Source: Planctomycetota bacterium
GTDB taxonomy: Bacteria; Planctomycetota; Planctomycetia; Gemmatales; Gemmataceae
DNA: 64,000 bases
NCBI GenBank assembly: GCA_021413735.1
Contig: JAIOPV010000127.1
Span: forward strand, 1-64,000
Reading direction: 5' to 3'
Shown here: positions 51,329-60,800 of the stretch, in pieces
Layout of the letters: the number at the start of each line of letters is the position of its first letter
Numbering within the stretch: position 1 is the stretch's first letter
The notes under the pieces: model-generated
The model's input: only the letters and a program-made list of their open reading frames with translations
Told to the model about the DNA's origin: nothing
The model's database searches: none
Made by a program: the position numbers and the translations under genes

Positions 51329-52171
51329 ATGGGACAACCCGCGTTGCCGAAACGTTCGTGGCCGAATCGCATCGGGCGGTTCGCGCTGCGCTGGACCGTG
51401 TTCTATTTCGGGATTGTCCTTGTGCTCTGGCTCCTCGAACGTCACCTGGTTTTTCGTCCCAGTTCCGCTGCCAAGGCGTGGGAACCACCCGTCGATGCAC
51501 GAACCAAAGATCTCGAGTTCACTTCGAGCGACGGCACGAAGATTCATGCGTGGTGGCTGCCAGGTGACGAGCCGTCGGCGGGTGCGTTGCTGCTTTCATG
51601 CGGAAACGGCGGCAACCTCTCGCATCGCGGATTGCTCGCGGCCGACTTGCGACGAACGCTTGGCGTCGGCGTGTTGGTGTACGACTACCCCGGTTACGGC
51701 AAGAACGAAGGCAGGCCGACCGAGGCCGGCTGTTATGCTGCTGGCGATGCCGCTTATCACTTCTTGACCGACACCGCGAAGATCCCGTCGAACCGCATCA
51801 TCTTGATGGGCGAATCGCTCGGCGGCGGCACAGCGGTTGAACTCGCCACGCGGTACGATCACCGTGCATTGGTGCTGCTGTACACGTTCACATCGTTGCC
51901 CGCTGCAGCGAAGTTTCATTTCCGCTGGCTACCAACCCACACCCTGATGTCGACACGGTTCGACAACATCTCGAAGTTGCCTCGCTGTCCGCGGCCGGTG
52001 TTTATCGTTCACGGCACTGCTGATGAAGTGGTTCCGTTCTCGCACGGTGAAGCGTTGTATGCAGCGGCGAATGAGCCGAAGGAGTTCGTTCGCGTCGAGG
52101 GCGGCAATCACGGCATGGCGGTTTGCGAGGCGATGTACGCGCCGCTCGCGAAATTCTTGGAAGGCAAGTGA
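51329..52171 (+). CDS. Membrane-anchored alpha/beta hydrolase
   Basis: A 280-residue hydrolase. The ATG at 51329 lies 20 bp after the lnt stop and starts 'MGQPALPKRSWPNRIGRFAL', then one membrane helix ('TVFYFGIVLVLWLLERHLVF'). The catalytic domain has 'DYPGYGKNEGRPTEAG', a nucleophile elbow 'ILMGESLGGGTAVELA' (Ser in G-x-S-x-G), an Asp in 'IVHGTADEVVPFSHG' and a His in 'VEGGNHGMAV'. It resembles the BEM46/YfhR-type group. Substrate unknown; likely last gene of the panD-moeA-lnt transcription unit. Confidence 0.9.
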   Translation: MGQPALPKRSWPNRIGRFALRWTVFYFGIVLVLWLLERHLVFRPSSAAKAWEPPVDARTKDLEFTSSDGTKIHAWWLPGDEPSAGALLLSCGNGGNLSHRGLLAADLRRTLGVGVLVYDYPGYGKNEGRPTEAGCYAAGDAAYHFLTDTAKIPSNRIILMGESLGGGTAVELATRYDHRALVLLYTFTSLPAAAKFHFRWLPTHTLMSTRFDNISKLPRCPRPVFIVHGTADEVVPFSHGEALYAAANEPKEFVRVEGGNHGMAVCEAMYAPLAKFLEGK

Positions 52172-52325
52172 GTCGGAAGGCTGATTGTTGGCTGTGAAGG
52201 GGAAGGATGTGGTTGCTGCGTTTCTCATCGTGTCCAGGTGACCTGCCCACCCATCCCTGGACCCGATTTACCTGTCTGGAAGAAATACCATCAGAACATC
52301 ATCCGCGGCCCATTTCAAATAAAGC

Positions 52326-52355
52326 AACCCCGCAAGTGCTGTTTCTTGCGGGGTT
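52326..52355 (-). terminator. Hairpin in the gap before the efflux relics
   Basis: AACCCCGCAAG-N8-CTTGCGGGGTT, an 11-bp perfect stem. On the minus strand it is followed by CTTTATTTGA, so it best fits a terminator for the minus-strand gene ending at 52502. The rest of 52172-52501 shows no gene that I recognise. Confidence 0.65.
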
Positions 52356-52501
52356 AAGATCTTCGCGTGGCAGATACTCAAGACTCCTGACGACCGATTC
52401 ACAGACACGTTCCTGATCGTCACGTCGACATCACCATCCGCGACCGTCAAACCGCGAGAGAAAAGCGACGCGGGTGGTTCTTGAGTTCGGGTGCAGCCAA
52501 T

Positions 52502-52900
52502 TTATCGCAGACGGCCGCGCGCGAGCCACAACTCGGCCTGGGCACGGTAGTACCGCCCAGCAGCCGCATCCGCTTCACGCACCTGCCCCGCCTTGACCAT
52601 CGCGGCTGTTGATTTCTCCACGTCCTTCATCCGGTCGAAGTGAGTCTTGAAGGCTGTCGTCCGGGTAGCCGCGTCTCCTGCCATCTCGAGTTCGGCCTCC
52701 AACCACCTGCTCGACCACTGGTACAAATCCTCGAACGCAACACTCTGGCCGTTCTTGTACCGGGCCAGGTCCTGCTCGAATACTTTCCGGGCGTCATCCA
52801 GCATCGCCTTCTTGAGTGGTGCCTCGCCATCACCCGGCTTTGGGGGGATGACCAGCCGCAAGTCCAACAGAGACGAGAAGGGACTGCAATCACTCTGGCG
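52502..52900 (-). pseudogene. Truncated planctomycete family protein, likely relic
   Basis: The frame reads 'LKKAMLDDARKVFEQDLARY', 'KNGQSVAFEDLYQWSSRWLE' and ends 'READAAAGRYYRAQAELWLA'. This helical pattern is a conserved planctomycete family often found near efflux adaptors. The apparent start at 52933 lies in another frame of the adaptor relic, so the original N-terminus is probably lost. Whether the remaining ~115 residues are still expressed is unknown. Confidence 0.5.
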
Positions 52901-53263
52901 GTGAGGATTTCTCAAGTTCGACGGGGACTTCATTCCCTTGGAGAAGTCCCATCACGTTGACGGCGACGCGGTCCTCCAAAGTCAAACCGGAGAGGACTTC
53001 GGTCTCCTTTGCGTCTTTGTCGCTGACCGGAATCCAGGTCAATCGGGCCTTGCCGTCGCATGGCGCGACCCGGCGTGCAAGGCGATCCCGAAGGTGCTTC
53101 CGAGCCGTGTGAACCGATTGGAGATTGTCCCAGCGACCATGATAACAGGCGACTCGGCTTCCTTGCCCGCCATTTCTTTCCAGACGGTTCGTTGACAGCG
53201 CTGCCGTTTCGGACTGTTGGCCCGGAGGCGAAGTGCCGCCAGCTCCAAACGCAATGACGTCAC
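52890..53263 (-). pseudogene. Decayed C-terminus of an HlyD-type efflux adaptor
   Basis: One frame ends with 'RVAPCDGKARLTWIPVSDKD', then 'AKETEVLSGLTLEDRVAVNV' and 'MGLLQGNEVPVELEKSSPPE', stop at 52890-52892. It matches the end of RND adaptor proteins ('V-x-SGL-x-x-x-DRVAVN'). Upstream the frame is shifted ('EMAGKEAESPVIMVAGTISN'), and the main body of an adaptor is missing. It lies next to two TolC-like genes and opposite an intact adaptor-pump operon, and so is probably the remains of an older copy. Confidence 0.45.
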
Positions 53264-53500
53264 ACGGTCAAAGGGATGCGGGCTCTCGCGGCCTGAAATC
53301 GGTCAGCGAGGTGCGAGGATCACCACGATGGCGGAAAATGTCGCGAATTCGGGCCAAGAAACTGATTCCTGGGACAGTGGATGTCGATCAACTCAGGCAT
53401 CTTTCCGAATTTGCTGATTCTGCGGCCTGTATCGGTCCGATCACATTTCCGGGGGTGTCTTCACCCAACAGATCGTCGCGAGTTGCAAGCGGAGGATATG

Positions 53501-55135
53501 ATGCGAGCGAGAAACCGGACTTGGTTCCGCGTAGCAGCCGGTTTTTTGGGATGTGCCCTTTCAGCAACTGTCGCCGCCCAACCACCAGGCAAGGACCAAC
53601 CACCAGCCAAGGCCGGTGGGGTGGACAAGGCTCCGCCGCCTCGACCTGCAATCGACTCGCCTCCCGGGACGATCCTCGCACCGAACGAATTCCCGATCGA
53701 CCTCGAAACAGCATTGCGCCTCGCGGGTGCCGAAAACCCGGAGTTGCTGCTTGCCCGGCAACGGATCGTCGAGGCCACGGCGATCAAACAACTCGCCGCC
53801 GCACAGATCTTGCCGAACCTGAACGTGGGGACGAACTACGACTCCCACACGGGAACACTCCAACAGTCGAATGGGAACATCCTGAAGGTGGATCGCGACT
53901 CGCTCTATCTTGGACTTGGGGCCGCTGCCGTTGGATCGGGAACGGTGAATATCCCGGGCCTCAATTACAACCTGAACGTCGGTGTCGCATGGTATGGCTT
54001 CCTGTCCACTCGCCAACGGGTCACCACGGCCGGTGCGGTGGCCGATGCGGCCCGCAATGATGTCCTGCTGCGAGTCTGTCTCGGCTACACCGACCTCTTG
54101 CGATCCGAGGGCCGACGGGCCATCGCGGTGCAAAACCGGACCGAGGCCGTCGAACTCGCTCGACTCACAGCCGTTTATGCCAACACCGGTCAGGGCCGAA
54201 GAGCAGACGCCGACCGTGCCGCCGTCGAACTGAGGAAGCGAGACATTGAACTCACCCAGGCCGAAGCCGACATCCTCCTCGCCACGGCCCGATTGTGCCA
54301 ACTCTTGAATCTCGACCCGTCCACGCGGCTGAGACCAATCGACGGGTGGGTCGTGCCAGCCCCGCTCGTGCCCGATCCCATTCCGCTGCCGGAGTTGCTC
54401 GCGATCTCACTCATGCAGCGACCTGAACTCGCGGCTCGCCGGTCCGAAGTTCAGCAGATGCTTTACGAACTGTCTCTGGCAAGGGTGCTTCCGTTCTCTC
54501 CGAACGTGATCCTCGGATTCAGCGCAGGGGGCTTCGGCGGTGGGGGCAACCTGACCAGCCGGCCAGAGGGCTTTATCGATGGCAGCGGTCGGTTGATCAC
54601 TGCCCCGCGTTTCAGCGATCTCGACAGTCGAACCGACTTCGACGTGGTGGTGTTCTGGACGTTTCGCAACTTGGGTGTCGGGAACGTCGCACTGATTCGC
54701 GCCGCAGACAGCCGGGTGAGGCAAACGCGGTTGCGGGAAATGGAGACGATCAACCTCGTCCGGTCGCAAGTCGCCGAGTCACACGCACGAGTGGCGGCCC
54801 GGTTCCTCCAGATCGACTCGGCTGAGAAGGCGGTGCGATCGAGTACCGAGGCATTCAGCGAGGATCTGACCCGCATCAAGGGCGGGCAAGGGTTGCCCCT
54901 CGAAGTCATCGACAGCCTGCGACTCCTGGGCCGCTCCCGCTACGAATACCTGGATACGATCATCGACTACAACCGGGCGCAGTTCCAACTCTGGGTCTCG
55001 CTCGGCAGACCGCCGGCGAATGCACTGGCTCGCCCGGTCCCCGCAGACCTTGTCCCGCCACCGATTGTCGAGCTGAAGCCCGGTCCCCGAGTCATGCCGA
55101 TGCCGCGAGTGCTTCCGCTTCCGGTCAAGCCATGA
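53501..55135 (+). CDS. TolC-family outer membrane efflux protein
   Basis: A 544-residue protein. GGAGG at 53491-53495 favours the ATG at 53501 over the one at 53498; a signal peptide follows ('FRVAAGFLGCALSATVAAQP'). Two TolC-type repeats are visible: 'DLETALRLAGAENPELLLAR' and a later 'LLAISLMQRPELAARRSEV'. Central parts have 'TGQGRRADADRAAVELRKRD' and 'RLCQLLNLDPSTRLRPIDGW'. It would form the outer-membrane/periplasmic tunnel for an RND pump. It overlaps by a few bases into the reading frame of its paralogue's leader, so the two are in one operon. Confidence 0.9.
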   Translation: MRARNRTWFRVAAGFLGCALSATVAAQPPGKDQPPAKAGGVDKAPPPRPAIDSPPGTILAPNEFPIDLETALRLAGAENPELLLARQRIVEATAIKQLAAAQILPNLNVGTNYDSHTGTLQQSNGNILKVDRDSLYLGLGAAAVGSGTVNIPGLNYNLNVGVAWYGFLSTRQRVTTAGAVADAARNDVLLRVCLGYTDLLRSEGRRAIAVQNRTEAVELARLTAVYANTGQGRRADADRAAVELRKRDIELTQAEADILLATARLCQLLNLDPSTRLRPIDGWVVPAPLVPDPIPLPELLAISLMQRPELAARRSEVQQMLYELSLARVLPFSPNVILGFSAGGFGGGGNLTSRPEGFIDGSGRLITAPRFSDLDSRTDFDVVVFWTFRNLGVGNVALIRAADSRVRQTRLREMETINLVRSQVAESHARVAARFLQIDSAEKAVRSSTEAFSEDLTRIKGGQGLPLEVIDSLRLLGRSRYEYLDTIIDYNRAQFQLWVSLGRPPANALARPVPADLVPPPIVELKPGPRVMPMPRVLPLPVKP

Positions 55136-55176
55136 TCGCGTGGCTCCTACCAGAACAGTTGCACGGGAGACCGAGC

Positions 55177-56739
55177 ATGTTTCGATTTCGATTTGGGACA
55201 AGGTTGGCAACGGTTGGGACCGGAGCGGCCTTCTTGGTTGGGTGTCACAGCGTGGAACCGCCCGCCCCCCTGCGACCGCCCGTGAAGCAGGTCGCGGCGA
55301 TTTATCCGGGGATCGCAGCCCCAGCTTCAAGCGGGCTCGTGAGTCCCGCGAGCGGCGTCGTACAGGCTGACGGTTCTGGGATTCAACAGGCAGCCGCCGA
55401 CGATGCCCACCCGGCCGAATCGACGATTGACCTTGATGTCGCCCTGCGACTCGCCGGTGTCGAGAACCCGACGATCAATCTTGCTCGCGAAGTTGTGCGA
55501 GAGGCACTTGCCGAACAACTGGCTGCTCGGGCGTTGTTGCTCCCGAGTGTAAACATCGGTGGCAACTTCCGCCAGCATCGCGGGGCGTTGCTTGCTTCTC
55601 CCGGGTACATCAGAAACGTCGATCTCCAGAGCCTGTACCTCGGGGCAGGTTCGGGCGTCCTCGGCACAGGCACCCCCGCGATTCCCGGAGTTCGGCTGTT
55701 CGCCCACCTCGGGGACGCGGCTTACGAACCGCTCGCCGCCCGACAGCGAGTGAATGTCCGCCAAGGGGAGTCGCAGGCCGTCCAGAATGGGCTGCTTCTC
55801 GAAGTCGCGACGGGATACCTTGGCCTGGTCGGGGCCGAAGTCCGGCGAGACATCCTTCGGCGGGGTGAAGCCGATCTGGCGGAGATTACCCGTCTGACAG
55901 CGGTGAATGCGAAGGCAGGGCAAGGCCGGCATGCGGACGCGAACCGGACTGAAGCGAACCTCGATTTGATCCACACCGATATGCAGCGTGCAGAGGAGGA
56001 GATTGCCGTTGCGAATGCCCGACTTTGCCGGCTCCTCAACCTCGATCCGAGCAACCGACTGCGGACGCCAGGCGGAAGCGTTCAGCCACTTCGACTGATC
56101 CCCGAAGACAGCGAGGCAGAAGGCTTGGTAACGGAAGCCCTCCGGTCACGCCCGGAGATATTCGCCCGCTCTGCGGCGATCGCAGAAGCACAGACGCGAG
56201 TGCGGCAAGAACGGGTGAGGCCATGGCTACCGACCGTGTCGGTGGGGTACAGCTACGGGGGATTTGGTGGCGGAAGCAATCTCGCCCCAACGGAGTTCGG
56301 TCCGTTGAGCGGGCGATCCGAGTTGGATGTCATCGCGGTCTGGTCTTTCCAGAATCTCGGGGTCGGAAATCAGGCGCGTGTGCGAGCCGCCAACTCGGGC
56401 GTCGGGACTGCGATTGCCGGGTACGACTTGATTGCGAACCAGATTCGGCGGGAAGTTGCTGAAGCTCTCGCGGATGCTCAAGCCGCAGCAACACAAATCA
56501 AGACCGTTGAATCCTCGCTCGCCCCTGCCGAGGAAGGATTCAAACTGGAAATGGAGCGTATCAAGCAAGGGCAAGGGCGACCGATCGAGGTGCTCGATAG
56601 TTTCCGCCAGTTACTCGAATCGCGGCAGGAGATGCTTCGGGCGGTGATTGCATTCGACATCGCCCAGTTCCGATTATTCGTCGCAGTTGGAAGCAATCCA
56701 CTTGCCGGTCCGCCCGCTCCAGCAGCGATTCAGCCTTGA
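55177..56739 (+). CDS. TolC-family outer membrane efflux lipoprotein
   Basis: A 520-residue protein. The ATG at 55177 has GGGAGA 7 nt upstream and starts 'MFRFRFGTRLATVGTGAAFL' with 'LVGC' as a lipobox, so it is an OprM/CusC-like lipoprotein, unlike the first copy. TolC repeats are 'DLDVALRLAGVENPTINLAR' and 'VTEALRSRPEIFARSAAIAE'; 'AGQGRHADANRTEANLDLIH' and 'RLCRLLNLDPSNRLRTPGGS' closely match the first gene. The two arose by duplication. Only 41 bp separate them. Convergent with the response-regulator/RND operon. Confidence 0.9.
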   Translation: MFRFRFGTRLATVGTGAAFLVGCHSVEPPAPLRPPVKQVAAIYPGIAAPASSGLVSPASGVVQADGSGIQQAAADDAHPAESTIDLDVALRLAGVENPTINLAREVVREALAEQLAARALLLPSVNIGGNFRQHRGALLASPGYIRNVDLQSLYLGAGSGVLGTGTPAIPGVRLFAHLGDAAYEPLAARQRVNVRQGESQAVQNGLLLEVATGYLGLVGAEVRRDILRRGEADLAEITRLTAVNAKAGQGRHADANRTEANLDLIHTDMQRAEEEIAVANARLCRLLNLDPSNRLRTPGGSVQPLRLIPEDSEAEGLVTEALRSRPEIFARSAAIAEAQTRVRQERVRPWLPTVSVGYSYGGFGGGSNLAPTEFGPLSGRSELDVIAVWSFQNLGVGNQARVRAANSGVGTAIAGYDLIANQIRREVAEALADAQAAATQIKTVESSLAPAEEGFKLEMERIKQGQGRPIEVLDSFRQLLESRQEMLRAVIAFDIAQFRLFVAVGSNPLAGPPAPAAIQP

Positions 56740-56834
56740 GCGATTGAGCCTCCTCAGGATAGGACTCACCTGCAAGGCTCTCAATGACCCAACGGACGGA
56801 TCGTCACACCTCGCTTGGTGTGACGTAGCGGGGC

Positions 56835-57482
56835 TTACTGACCGACCGTGGTCGGGCGGAACAGTCTCTGCCCCTCACCCTCGGAAATGACTCGACATGC
56901 TTCCACGCCGACGAGTAAACTTCTGAACCGTCGAAGAACTCCCGACAGCACCCTGATGTCGATTGGTTTCACCAAGACGAGATCGATACCCGCCTCCCTT
57001 GCCCGGTGGTCAGAGTCCGGTTCATTGCAATTGAGCAGGGCCACGAGAAATGGCTTCCGCAACCCCGCTTGCGCGGAAAGCCCCCGAGTGAATTCGATAT
57101 CGCCAGGGCAAACGCACGAAAAACCCCTTGAAAACCGAGGATTGTCAATCTGAACCAACTCCTGCCTCGACTCGATGCAGTGTAATCATCAGTGATTTGC
57201 TGGGGATAGTGTTGCCCCCTAATTCTGCCAGGAGATGAACAGGATGGAAATCTTCAATTCCAAGGGGTTTTTCGTGCGTTTGCCCTGGATATCGCAGGCG
57301 GTGTTCCAGCCGAACTCCACGACAACCACATCCGGAAAGATGGCTCGGGCCAGCCGAAGTGCCACAGCCGATTCCGTGGCCTCGACTTGATGGCCCATCT
57401 CCCGGATCGACGAAGCCAATCTCCCCGCCAACCCATGGCCATCATCAACGAGCATCACCAGTAAACCGCGTTCTCCCTGCAT
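56835..57482 (-). pseudogene. Response regulator receiver protein interrupted by a small mobile element
   Basis: The N-terminal half (57482 to 57288) reads 'GLLVMLVDDGHGLAGRLASS' and 'RAIFPDVVVVEFGWNTACDI'. The C-terminal half (57103 to 56835) reads 'EFTRGLSAQAGLRKPFLVAL', then 'DSDHRAREAGIDLVLVKPID'. Together they form one receiver domain of about 151 residues, split by the 184-bp element at 57104-57287. Both halves are in the same frame. GAGGAG 7 nt upstream supports the start at 57482 over 57506. The expected phospho-Asp in 'VVVVEFG' is a Glu, so it may signal without phosphorylation. Last gene of the RND operon. Confidence 0.85.
57104..57287. mobile_element. 184-bp MITE, ISAs1-like ends
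   Basis: Perfect 27-bp terminal inverted repeats (57104-57130 and 57261-57287) begin CAGGGCAAACGCACG and end CCCCTTG. They are flanked by an exact 8-bp direct repeat GATATCGC (57096-57103 and 57288-57295), the target duplication. There is no transposase. Ends starting CAGGG with 8-bp duplications fit the ISAs1 family, from memory of that family. The element lies in the response-regulator gene. The element plus one duplication is 192 bp, a multiple of three, so precise loss would restore the gene. Confidence 0.92.
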
Positions 57483-57547
57483 GACCTTTCTCCTCGGCTT
57501 GTCCATGCCCAGTTCCAGTCTCCATCAGCTCACTCCAGACCGCCCCC

Positions 57548-57820
57548 TCAACTCTCCTTCTCCGAGCGTTGAGGGGTTGTGGCGGTCTCGGGTTTGGTGT
57601 CCTTCACATCCACCCGATCATCCTGTGTGATGAAAACCATCACCTGTTCACAGCACCGCGGCCAACCGTGTCGAGCGAACGTCAGCAGATCAAAGGCCGT
57701 GCATTCCACAGCTCGACCACACTTTTCGCACTTGACGAAGCGACGATGTCTGCCAGCTGAATCAGTTGGATCGTGATTTGTTACCACACAATTCTCCGAA
57801 AAATTAGATTCCTCGCTCAA
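57548..57820 (-). CDS. Small Cys-rich (zinc-ribbon-like) protein coupled to the RND pump
   Basis: A 90-residue protein. A 'KCEKCGRAVECTAFDLLTFA' segment and 'HGWPRCCEQVM' give C-x-x-C and C-C pairs that could bind zinc or another metal. The start codon lies inside the end of the RND gene (17-bp overlap with its stop region), which suggests translational coupling. No known family was recognised. It may be a metal-sensing or accessory partner of the pump, or a small regulator; this is inference from position only. Confidence 0.7.
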   Translation of the reverse strand: MSEESNFSENCVVTNHDPTDSAGRHRRFVKCEKCGRAVECTAFDLLTFARHGWPRCCEQVMVFITQDDRVDVKDTKPETATTPQRSEKES

Positions 57821-60800
57821 TGTCGTCAGCGGGTGGGTGGACGATCACCTCAGTCGGGCCATGCTCCGGGTCGCCTGGCAGCGGTTCAGGTTCGTCACTG
57901 AGCTTCTTCGGGACGAGTAGTGAGTACACGCAAGGGACGACCAACAGTGTCGTGAATAGCCCGGCCACGAGACCACCCAGCACCGCTCGACCCAGCGGCA
58001 CGTTCCCCTCGCTTCCGCGTGCCAACCCCAACGACATCGGGATCAACGCGAAGAAGGTCGCCAATGCGGTCATCACCACCGGGCGAACTCGGATCGCTCC
58101 CGCCCGCTTGATCGCCTCCGTCGGGTCAAGATTTTCCTTCTTCTGAAGGTTCGTGGCGAAATCGGTCAAGAGAACCGTGTTTGAGACCACGATGCCGACC
58201 ATGAAAATCACGCCAAGGAGCGACTGGATGTTCAACGCGGTTTGAGTGATGAACAACACCAACACGACGCCGATCACCCCAACAGGAACAGCCGACAGCA
58301 CAACCAGCGGGGTGATGTACGACTTGAAGAGCGCGACGAGCAGGAAGTAAATCAACAGCACTGCGGCGGCCATTCCCATCGCCTGATACTTGAACGTCGT
58401 GAGCATCTTCTCGTACTCGCCGCTCAGCGTGACCTTCGCTCCCTCCATCAACTTCTCTTCCTGCGAGTCAGGGTCGAACGGTGTCCACCCGCCCTCGGGC
58501 CGCTCCTTCCCGTACTTTGCGACAGCCTTCGATACCTCCTCGGCCACGTGCCCGAGGTCTCGTCCGTGGACGCCCATCGTCAAGTCGATCGTTGGCTGGA
58601 GGTTCGTGTGGACGATCTCCGACGGCACCGTCGCGGGCCGCAGTGTGGCGATAGTCCGGAGCGTGACCGATTTCTTCTGGACCGGGCTCGTGATTGGGAT
58701 GTCCAGCAACGTTTCCAGCGAAGTGATGTCGTCCTCGGGGTACTGCACGCCGACGTAATACTGGTTGTGGCTGACCGGGTCGATCCAGAAGTTCTTCTTG
58801 TTGAACTGCACGCTGGAGTTGAACGCGGCAACCACGTTCTTGATGATCTCCATCTGATTCAAGCCCAGCGATGCCGCCTTGGATCGGTCCACCTCGATCA
58901 TGTAAAGCGGATAGTTCAATCGCTGGATGATTCGCGCATCCACGACACCGTCGATGCCTTGAATTTCGGCGAGGATCTTCTCGGCCACCTTCCGTGCCTT
59001 GTTGAGATTCTTGCCCGTGATCTTCACGTTGATCGGCGTGGATCTCCCTTCGTTCATCGCGGAGCGGATCATCCCGCCCGAGTCGAAGGCGAACTCCAGA
59101 TTGACCCGCGAATACGGCGCAACCCCCTCGGGCAATTCCTTCGCGGCCGTCTTTTGTCGGTAGGTTTCCTGAAGCAGCAATTCAAATTCCGGGTCGTTGG
59201 CGAACCCATTTCGCAACATGGCCACGCACTGCTGCGCCGACCGGTTCCGCTCGGGAATGAGCTGAACCTTTACCACCGCGTCCATCGGTCCGCTGTTTGG
59301 AGTGAACGCGGCCGACCAGTCAGCCGTCAGCCCGAGTTCGCTGATAATCAACTCCAGATCATCGCCGACCTTCGCCTTGACGTACTTCTCAACCGCCTCG
59401 ACGTAGCCCTCGTTCACCTCGATCCGGGTGCCCGACGCCGAGCGAACATAGATCTCGAACGCTCCCGAATCGACCTCGGGGAAGAACTCCCGGCGGAGAT
59501 TCGGGCCAATCAGGATAATTACCGCCACCAGTGTCGCGTATGCCCCGCCGATCACAAGCAGGCGGGCCTTGAGGACGATCGCCAGCAAGGTCGCGTATCC
59601 TCGGAACACCGAGTCGAGCAGAGCCTCCCACTTCTCGAACACTCGACCAATCAATCCCTTGGACGGGGGGTGATTGTGTACGTTTCGGTCACCGTAATCG
59701 TAACTGTGGGCCTCAATGTGCTTGGGGTCGTGACCACGCATCCAGGCAGCGCAGCGTGTCGGGACGAACGTCAGCGACACGAAGTAGGCGACCAACATCG
59801 CGAACGCGACTGCCAGAAACATCGGCTTGAAGAGGAACAGTCCAAGCCCTGGGATCAGGGTCAAGGGTAGCAGCACGAGCAGCGTGCAGAGTGTGGCGGC
59901 CAGAGCTGGCATGGCCACTTCACTTCCACCGAGAAACGCTGCTTCCTTCGGCTTCGCCCCGAGCCCGAGATGGCGGTGAGTGTTCTCAAGCACCACAATG
60001 GCGTTGTCCACGAGTGGACCAATAGCAAGCGCCAGCCCGGCCAGGGTCATCACGTTGATCGTCTGGTTCGCGCCCGAGAGCGCCGCGATTGCTCCCAGGA
60101 CCGCGATCGGAACCGTAATGACCGCGATGATTGTCATCCGCCACTCGCCGAGGAACAGCAGAATGACGAGCGAGCACAGGATCGCACCGAGGATGCCTTC
60201 CTCCGCCAAGCTCTCGATGGCGCTCTTGACGTACACCGACTGATCCATCACGAGCTTGAGATCCACGTCTGGCGTGGTCAACCGGTCCTTCATGTCCGGT
60301 AAGCTGTCCCGCAGGTTGTTCACGACTCCGAGGGTACTGGCCCCTTGTTGGCGGTAGACCGGGATGTACACCTGCTTGCGGCCGTCCACACGCACGACGC
60401 ACGTTTGCACGAAGCTCGCGTCCTTCGGCAGCGCCACATCGCCGAGGAATACCATCTTCCCGTCAGCCCCGATCTTGATCGGGACATCCGCCATCCGCTC
60501 GATCAAATCGTACATCGAGTTCGAGTCGAGAGCGTAATCCACACCGCCGAGTTTGGCATCACCGGTGGGGAGGAAGACGTTCGACCGATCCAGGGCGTCC
60601 ATCACATCAGTTGGGGAGAGGTTCCGGGCCTGGAGTTTCTGCCGGTCGAGGTAGGCGAGCACGGCGCGGATGCGACCACCATACACGACCGGGGCATTCG
60701 CCCCCGGCGAAGCCATAATCATGCTCCGAACCTGATATCGACCGGTGTCGAACAGAACGGATTCGCCCTGCGTTTTGCTATTCAGGGCGATCAGAGCAAC

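Noticed and set aside
52207-52416. A 69-codon open frame on the plus strand
   Set aside because: It runs through a terminator hairpin and matches nothing I recognise.
58242-59870. A 542-codon open frame on the plus strand
   Set aside because: It lies antisense to the RND pump gene. It is Arg/His/Leu-rich without any recognisable motif; the pump on the other strand is certain.
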